DNA of 64,000 nucleotides, taken from positions 14,425,814 through 14,489,813 of the forward strand of contig CP136063.1 of the NCBI GenBank assembly GCA_032622095.1, written 5' to 3'. This stretch comes from Siphonodentalium dalli. Lineage: Eukaryota > Mollusca > Scaphopoda > Gadilida > Siphonodentaliidae. The translations under genes and the position numbers were made by a program. Below are positions 58,128 to 64,000 of the stretch, piece by piece. The notes under the pieces were generated by a model. The model was not told where the DNA came from. It did not search any database and was given only the letters and a program-made list of their open reading frames with translations. Each line of letters starts with the position of its first letter. Positions within the stretch are counted from its first letter, which is position 1.

Positions 58128-59432
58128 ATGGCACAAATGGTAAATGGATCATGCGAATGCAATAAATCGGAACTTGATATAACACATGTTCCACCAACGG
58201 TGGCTACAATGTCAGAATCGCAGTGGATCGAAAATCATCCTATTGCACCGCTGAATAATTCTGCTCCGATAGAGTTTGTCATACCATCTCAAACCGAAAA
58301 GTGGACTGATATTAATCAATCTTATCTTTATGTGAAATTAAAAATTACAAAAAAAGATGGAACTAATTTGGTAGCTGGTACGGAATTAGCACCTGTTAAC
58401 AATTTTTTTCATAGCATGTTCAGCAGTATCGATGTTTACTTGAACAACAAATTGATAACTTCGAATACTGACACTTACCCATACCGAGCATATTTCGAAA
58501 ATCTGTTGGGATACTCTCAAGAATATAAAGATAATCAATTAGCAAATTTAGAAATGTGATATGGCGATACAGCAGAACAATTTGAAGAGAGCACCAAAGG
58601 TGGTGCTAATGCTGGATTAACTTCTAGAGAAAGTTTGATCACTGGTAGTAAATTTGTTGAACTATGCGGACGCTTACACACCGATCTGTTTCTTCAAGAA
58701 AAATATTTACCAAACGGAATTGAAATTCGTATCAGATTAAATAGATCACCATGAAAATTTTGCCTCATTGGCTCCGAGGATGGACAAATTGTTTTCGAAT
58801 CAGCAGTGTTCCATGTCAGAACAGTTAGTCTCTTTCCAGTGGTCTCAAATAAATTAAATCAAGAAATTGTCCAGTCAAAAATGAAACTACCTATCAGACG
58901 AGTAGAAATAAAAACTTTCACAATTAGTACTGGACTTAGATCAAAAATTGAAGACCACTTATTTCAAGGACAATTACCAAAGAGACTTTTTATTGCGTTG
59001 GTCGAAAATAAAGATATGAATGGAGATTTGGGTACCAATCCATTCCACTTCAAACATTTCAGTTTGAATAAATTGGAAGTTAGTCAAGACGGTCATACAA
59101 TACATAACCGTCCATTTGAACCAAACTTCGCAACAAAACAATGTCTCAGATCATATTTATCTTTGTATCAATCTTTAGGAATGTTTGGTGTTAACAAATC
59201 AATTGGCATTAATTTAAAAGAATATATGAATGGTTATTGTTTGTGGGGTTTCGACTTGACACCGGACCAAGGAAGCGACGAGGGACATCTACATCCTATA
59301 AAGACAGGGAACCTGCGTTTGGAGCTTCAGTTCTTGACAGCTCTCACTACAGCCGTCAACGTTTTGGTGTATGCTGAATTCGACAGTGAAATAGAGATCA
59401 CAGCTTTGAGAGAAGTGCTTACTGACTATTAG
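58128..59432 (+). pseudogene. Double jelly-roll major capsid protein, two in-frame TGA codons
   Basis: The frame is unbroken over 434 codons from ATG 58,128 to TAG 59,430-59,432 except for TGA at codons 144 (58,557-58,559) and 209 (58,752-58,754). Both stand where related capsid proteins have Trp-type residues. Recognisable Maverick capsid features are APVNNFFHSMFSSIDVYLNN, TYPYRAYFENLLGY, GRLHTDLFLQ, NPFHFKH and the end FDLTPDQGSDEGH...VNVLVYAEFDSEIEI. The protein forms the hexagonal capsomers of the icosahedral shell. The two stops would truncate it at residue 143 unless read through. No frameshifts, so decay is slight. Confidence 0.92.
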
Positions 59433-59433
59433 G

Positions 59434-59892
59434 ATGGAGCTCACATCACAGCTATGGAACTACTATGAAGAATACCGACGTTCACAACACGTTGATCCGA
59501 GATTAAAACTGATCTTGGACACACTCAACAACGCTATGATTGAAGAACTACAAGAAATTATTAGCAAGGAAGTGTCAGCAAACTGTGAAGGATGTAAAAT
59601 AGAACATCCTAGTCAACGTGAACATGTTCTGTGTTTGTTCTCTACAACTGATGATTGGACAAACCAGTTTATCGACTTTGCACTGATTAAACTTGACATA
59701 TACAATGTTATGGGAAGATGGTTCCCGAAGCTGATGGAGTTAAACCCACACTGCAAGGAGAAGTTCGAAGCATACCTTATGTGGGATCATCTGAGAAACA
59801 GTTTGGAGCTCAAACGCAAAAAATTCGACGCAGAGTGGACTCTGATGTGGTCACAGCGAGTCAAAGAGAATTACAACGATGCAGACAGCTGA
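59434..59892 (+). CDS. Cys/His protein upstream of the protease
   Basis: 152 residues, mostly helical. A compact putative zinc site CEGCKIEHPSQREHVLC (Cys51, Cys54, His58, His64, Cys67) is followed by a Trp-rich C-terminal half (WTNQF, GRWFPKL, YLMWDHLR). A homologous tail precedes the orphan protease at 9,745, so the pairing is conserved. Starts two bases after the capsid stop and overlaps the protease start by 14 bases. Role unknown. Confidence 0.65.
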   Translation: MELTSQLWNYYEEYRRSQHVDPRLKLILDTLNNAMIEELQEIISKEVSANCEGCKIEHPSQREHVLCLFSTTDDWTNQFIDFALIKLDIYNVMGRWFPKLMELNPHCKEKFEAYLMWDHLRNSLELKRKKFDAEWTLMWSQRVKENYNDADS

Positions 59893-60271
59893 ACTTCAAT
59901 ATATTCTGGACACATATGTTTGTGCTAGAGATCTGTTACCAGAGAAGAAACCACAACATATTCAAGCATATATTGTGAACACGCACTCATCGGATCAGCC
60001 AGGAGAACACTGGACCTTGATGTTATTCAAGGGAAGATCAGCTGTATACTTCGACTCATTTGGACTACCACCACCGAGACGATATATGTTACCATTCATA
60101 AAAAGGAACTCATCAGCATGGACTATGAATACAACACGATATCAACATCGTGCGACAAATGTGTGTGGATTATATTGTATATTCACACTCCACCACATGA
60201 TGAAAGGAAAGAGGATGAAAAGATTATTCAATTCTCGGGATTTCTTCAAGAATGACAGAACAATAGTTTGA
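59879..60271 (+). CDS. Adenain-type cysteine protease, C-terminally shortened
   Basis: 130 codons. Catalytic residues of the adenovirus-type protease are all present: His44 in GEHW, Asp59 in YFDSFG, Gln89 in RYQHR and Cys96 in NVCGLYC. It matures virion proteins in this virus group. Compared with the orphan copy at 9,745 (162 residues) it ends early at TGA 60,269-60,271, right after FFKNDRTIV, where the other copy continues; coding-like sequence persists in frame after the stop (WFGKHYGRLYRKAK). Whether the short form folds is uncertain. Confidence 0.88.
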   Translation: MQTAELQYILDTYVCARDLLPEKKPQHIQAYIVNTHSSDQPGEHWTLMLFKGRSAVYFDSFGLPPPRRYMLPFIKRNSSAWTMNTTRYQHRATNVCGLYCIFTLHHMMKGKRMKRLFNSRDFFKNDRTIV

Positions 60272-60596
60272 TGGTTTGGAAAGCACTATGGTCGATTATA
60301 CAGAAAAGCAAAATTGCTGTTGAATTAAACTTCACCAGGACATCGACGGCTGCTATACATACAACGCAAAGAAGACGACGACCAGATAACAACGAATGTG
60401 TCAACAACTCCACAAAATAGACTCTTTTGTTATTGATTCAGCGTAGGATGTTGTAGGATGTTGTAGGATGTTCAATTAAGTTTCTTCAAATCTGAGACCT
60501 TGTTTTGTACATAAATTATTGTTCTTTTGTTAATATTATTGATGTATAATAATATATTATTGTTCATTGTTCTTGTTCTTGTTTTTGAAAAATAAA
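60272..60596 (+). terminator. Late-gene 3' region with polyadenylation signal
   Basis: It contains the lost protease tail, a triple 'gtaggatgtt' repeat at about 60,443-60,472 and AATAAA at 60,591-60,596, immediately before the right terminal repeat. It probably ends the late plus-strand transcripts. No histone-type hairpin is present here. Confidence 0.5.
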
Positions 60597-61215
60597 TGAT
60601 AAATTTCAACAAAATCGTTTTCACTGTAGGATCCCTACCAATTGATTCTGTTCGTGTCGATGTGCCATCTCTGGTCAGAATTATACAAACTTTTAAATTA
60701 GTAATGAAAAAATGTCTAAGTCCATTTTCATTTTTTCGATCAGAAATATCACATCAATGACAGGAATATCTATCCTCAGGGGGCAACTATGGCCCAGTAC
60801 CCCCCCCCAGACATGGGCACTATGGCCCAGTACCCCTCAGACATGGGCACTATGGCCCAGTACCCCCCAGACATGGGCACTATGGCCCATTACCCCCCCC
60901 CCCAGACATGGGCACTATGGCCCAGGATCCCCCCAGACATGGGCACTATGGCCCAGTGGGCCATAGTGCCCATGTATGGGGGGTACTGGGCCATAGTTGT
61001 CTGGGGGTACTGGGCCATATTGCCATGTCTGGTGGGTACTGGGCCATAGTGCCCATGTCTGGGGGGTACTGGGCCATAGTGCCCATGTCTGGGGGGTACT
61101 GGGCCATAGTGGCCCCCATTACTACTTATATTTACCTTCCAGAAAAGGTTGGTTTCAACTTGTTCTACCGAGAGTAGGGGTATCCGACCACTTTTGGCGT
61201 TTGGCCGCTCCTATA
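60597..61215 (-). repeat. Right terminal inverted repeat
   Basis: From inside: one ~185-bp subterminal unit (60,597-60,783), the palindromic 30-bp minisatellite (60,787-61,115, centre ~60,956, with a mirror 'ggatcc' variant at ~60,924), 'ccattactact', then the outer ~100 bp ending 'ttggccgctcct'. It lacks the foldback sequence and extra subterminal copies found on the left. Confidence 0.88.
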
Positions 61216-61499
61216 TTAGCGTTAACGTGATCTAACGTTATGACCTCTAACGACGTCATAGAAGTTACGCATTGTTTTTATCCTGATGGAAGATAGTACC
61301 ATTTCTTCTTGATAATTGAGGCAGATAACTAAAACGGATATATACGCATTACATATTGTTTGAAAGAGGAAACACAAGATTCTCATTGTCATTATTATGT
61401 CTGGCATTTTATTATTCGCGCTGTTTTGAATCGATTTGTAAGCACCGAACTCAAAACAAAGTCCCGTAACACAGCGTAAAAACAGATTCGACCTCGGCA

Positions 61500-61640
61500 C
61501 GTGAAAAGTTGACCTCGGATCTGAAAATTATGCCACCCCCCGGCCGAAAATACCTCCACATACCAAGTTTCATCGAAATCGGCTGGGCCGTTTTCGAGTT
61601 CACCGCGAACATACACATATCTTCAACAAATATATAATAG
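61500..61640. repeat. RTE-like retroelement 3' tail (short)
   Basis: 'ccacataccaagtttcatcg', 'aaatcggctgggccgttttc', 'gagttcaccgcgaac' and 'aaatatataatagatg' form a truncated 3' end of the family seen at 7,495 and 38,160. Confidence 0.5.
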
Positions 61641-61773
61641 ATGTTTAGACTTCTCATTTGTTATTAACACACAAATTAATCCAGAGAACACTACGCTATA
61701 TACAATTGTCATGCTGACCATAATTATATGAATTACATTATACATTATATGAATTTTTTTAGTATATACTAAC

Positions 61774-61887
61774 ATCTAGTGGTAGGGTATTCAGCATCTC
61801 ACCAAGCACACTCTTTAGTTTCAGCTGTCCTGCGTCAAATACATCCAATAACATTGATAACCTCCGCTGGCTTATCTCACCTAACTC
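61774..61887 (-). CDS. Candidate host exon (114 bp, phase 0)
   Basis: The minus strand has acceptor 'ttttataggag' (the same 11 bases as at 6,367), a 38-codon open leucine-rich segment (ELGEISQRRLSMLLDVFDAG...) and donor 'gttagtatatac' (the same as at 36,899). Together the three candidates hint at a minus-strand gene or exon family of helical repeats spanning the window. No family recognised. Confidence 0.33.
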
Positions 61888-62289
61888 CTATAAAATAATG
61901 AATATATAGAGAATACGTACAGCTTGTGTTTGAATACCGAAATATCTCATTCATGTCTGGAAATAAATATTAAATTTTCACGAGTGGCTACAAGCCGCGC
62001 GTGAAAGTTCGATATTTATTCCCAGACACGCATGAGGTGTGGCATATATTTTAACAACATAACTGTAGGTATTATTTGTATTATATGAAGCTTATTTAGA
62101 CGCAACGTTTATTAATATAAATCTGTGTTAAACAAATAATTAACTGTACTTAACTAAAGAGCAGACGCGTGAGTGTTTACAGATATGAAAGGGCATGGAT
62201 AGGCGTATTTGATATTGATAAGCTGCGACGCAAACATAGAATTATAAATTTTGTTAGAATATATTTATTTTGAACCACATCTACATGGA
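61888..62289. other. No gene recognised; short inverted repeat
   Basis: AT-rich sequence. A small imperfect palindrome lies at about 61,965-62,035 ('aataaatattaaattttcacg' against 'cgtgaaagttcgatatttatt'). Confidence 0.35.
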
Positions 62290-63140
62290 ATGTTTTACAA
62301 CACAGAATATATGAATGATGTTGCGGGTGATGATTGTACTGTCTCGAATAATCGCCTTTTCAATGTATCGCTATTTTCGGGTATGCCAAAGAGAATATCT
62401 GGTGATGACCATTTTATGCTCATCTAGTCGTGTCAACATACGGTTTCTTGCATCTGTATATAAAGGACATTCGAAGAAAAATTGCTTGCATCTTCAAATT
62501 GGTTACCACAGGAGCAACGCGGGCTTGAGGAAATGTCATTTTTAAATTTATCGAAGTTGAGATCACTGCAGTTGTTTCGGAGCCTACATTGCAAAATGTT
62601 TGATGTCCTCCACCCGGCATTATAGTAATAAGGCGGTCTTACTGATTTCTCTTCAATGCGTAAATTATTATACATATTAGCAAGTATTTCGTCCTTGGTT
62701 GGTTCTGATGTGGGGTCTGTGAGTTTTTTTTTTGCATCAGTTGTTCTTTTGCACGATACATTCCATTCAGCAATCATAGTTGGGAGGAAACTTGATTTAA
62801 AGTGAGTTGTGTTCGAGAAATAGTTGACTTATCGTAAAGGGTTTCTAATTGGGTATCGACATGATTCGCCAACGGTAAGAGGCAAAAGTTTCGTTACAAA
62901 AGGAGGGGCCTTATTGCCCAATATGTTATGCCACATGCCCGTTTTGTGTAATTTACGTCGTTGGGGGAGGCCACAAAGTTCACCCAGTACTCTTGCTTCT
63001 GAGGCAGATCGGGTCAGGCCAGTTATTATTCTACCACCGTCGACATATAGACGGTCGAGCTTCTGGAGTAGGCAATCTGGGTCGTTACCCCAAATTATGT
63101 CACAATATTCCATTATTGGGAGTATATATGTTTTGAACAT
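62290..63140 (-). pseudogene. Decayed LINE reverse-transcriptase C-terminus
   Basis: Minus-strand sequence encodes the typical thumb and C-terminal tail of a Jockey/CR1-group non-LTR retrotransposon: YILPIMEYCDIIWGND, LDRLYVDGGRIITGLTRSAS, APPFVTKLLP, then after an in-frame TAA (62,829-62,831) FSNTTHFKSSFLP, IAEWN, ILQCRLRNNCSDLNFDKF, SPRCSCGN. After a frame change near 62,465 an FFFECPLY-type Cys motif and a short tail follow, to about 62,290. No upstream polymerase core is present; it is a 5'-truncated dead copy. Confidence 0.82.
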
Positions 63141-63179
63141 TATCTCGATCGTCTGTCGGTTTACTTGGAATTTAATCTG

Positions 63180-63375
63180 CCTGAGTTGTTACCATAGGAG
63201 CAACACGGGCTGGAGGAGATGCACTTTTTTGAATTTATCGAAGTGGAGATCACTGCTGTTTTTTTCGGAGCCTTCATTGCAAAATATTTGATGTTATCCG
63301 CCCGGCATTGTAGTAAGAAGGGGTCTTTTTGATGTCTCTGACAATGCGTAAATTATTATACATATTACCATGTAT
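63180..63375 (-). pseudogene. Second LINE 3' fragment, duplicate of the first
   Basis: Closely matches 62,500-62,695 ('gttaccataggagcaac.cgggct', 'atttatcgaag.tgagatcactgc', 'gcgtaaattattatacat'), covering the Cys-motif region of the same LINE family. It joins the larger remnant at about 63,180. It is in the same orientation, so two truncated copies lie in tandem. Confidence 0.7.
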
Positions 63376-63384
63376 TAAAACACT

Positions 63385-64000
63385 TTAAAATCATAGGGGT
63401 CGCACTTCCGGTTAAAAAGTTGGCTACTGGTCGAATAATAAAAGAACACTCTTTATACGAAATCCAGAACAGCTTAAAATATTGAGTTGGGACTTTTTGG
63501 ACTATATCCATCAAACTCTGCGCTTTATAATGCTAAATATAGGTTACGGATTTCACGGGCGTGTGGGTATGCATCTCAAAACTATTTTGGCGCAGATGTT
63601 GATGACATTTGGTGGATGTAATCTTTAGTTGCCGCTCGAATTTTTAAAATTGGACTTAAACGTCTGGAGTTATGGCTGCTTGACCGCAACCAGAATGACT
63701 TGCAAAATCGAGGTTTGATGTCATTTGTCGTCGAAACGGCCTGGCCAAATGATTTGAAATTTTGCCTTTCCATAGCCATTGAGTATACGTAATCGATGCA
63801 TAAATAGAGAATTTCGTGTAACCTTGACCTTTGGAAACAACGCTATTTATTTGTGTTATTATTGTTCCCGCATCTCCTCCGAAACGGCTTGAGATATCGG
63901 GTTCGGACAGTATGTCTGTTCTAAAATACTGAAAAATGATAGGGTTCTCACTTCTGGTTTAAAGGTTCGCCACTGGTCGAATACTAAAACAACGCTCTTT
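63385..64000. repeat. Repeat with ~560-bp spacing, running off the window
   Basis: 'cacttccggtt.aaa.gtt.gc.actggtcgaata.taaaa.aac.ctcttta' at 63,405-63,455 recurs at 63,945-64,000. Between them is non-coding sequence; the minus-strand ORF at 63,582-63,779 has no recognisable family. The repeat continues beyond the window. Confidence 0.4.

Larger units (their letters stand above)
38900..61215 (+). mobile_element. Maverick/Polinton (adintovirus-like) element, near complete
   Basis: Long inverted ends bound a typical Maverick gene set: protein-primed DNA polymerase B, packaging ATPase, DDE integrase, double jelly-roll capsid protein, probable minor capsid protein and adenain-type protease. Removing a 0.62-kb foldback insertion and a 4.05-kb hAT-like insertion leaves ~17.6 kb, within the 15-20 kb usual for the family. 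Early genes form divergent pairs at the left; late genes run head to tail to the right. Outermost matching bases are about 38,900 ('atagaggagcgg') and 61,215 ('ccgctcctatat'). I could not find the 6-bp target duplication expected for Polintons, so the exact ends are uncertain by some tens of bases. Several genes carry breaks. Confidence 0.93.

Noticed and set aside
56353-58754. Reassigned UGA (Trp) genetic code
   Set aside because: TGG is used freely for Trp throughout, TGA ends several genes normally, and the host context is an animal nucleus; scattered nonsense mutation is simpler.

Overview
The window is AT-rich animal nuclear DNA, most likely from a marine mollusc. Supporting this: a tRNA-headed SINE with a mollusc-like body and an AATC tail, many 'acatgtacatgtac' stretches, repeats carrying 'aagatggccgcc', LINE and RTE-like tails, several foldback/MITE families, and no bacterial gene organisation. 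The species cannot be fixed from the sequence alone.

Layout. 1-11,350: dispersed repeats (a 1.2-kb foldback element, two opposed copies of a ~0.53-kb MITE, an RTE-like tail), a degraded Maverick-type terminus at ~5.7 kb and an orphan but intact adenovirus-type protease ORF at 9.7 kb. 11,362-26,516: a ~15-kb tandem array of a ~1.97-kb unit (seven full copies and one partial), each unit holding an internal diverged duplication and a TTAA-flanked MITE. 26,517-38,900: repeat-rich DNA with a SINE and a few candidate host exons on the minus strand. 38,900-61,215: a Maverick/Polinton (adintovirus-like) element of 22.3 kb, or ~17.6 kb without two nested insertions (a 0.62-kb foldback sequence and a 4.05-kb hAT-like repeat element). 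61,216-64,000: a retroelement tail, another candidate exon, and decayed LINE reverse-transcriptase 3' ends.

The Maverick carries the expected module: protein-primed DNA polymerase B, packaging ATPase, retrovirus-type integrase, double jelly-roll major capsid protein, a probable penton-like minor capsid protein, small basic and membrane virion-type proteins, a Cys/His protein and an adenain-type cysteine protease. These late genes are packed head to tail on the plus strand with short overlaps. The left third is an early or regulatory block of three divergent gene pairs, each fired from an inverted-repeat promoter: an OTU-like protein and three small proteins in two related cassettes, then a zinc-knuckle protein opposite polymerase B.

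Most striking: the four genes of the first two cassettes are followed 13-60 bases after their stops by copies of the replication-dependent histone mRNA 3' stem-loop (three have perfect six-pair stems, one of these with the ACCCA flank; two more are slightly decayed). The zinc-knuckle and polymerase genes share the first 32 codons inside a 198-bp inverted repeat. The copy is probably not active as read: integrase has one frame change and one stop, the capsid gene has two in-frame TGA codons, and other genes have frame changes, all at homopolymer runs, so some may be assembly errors.
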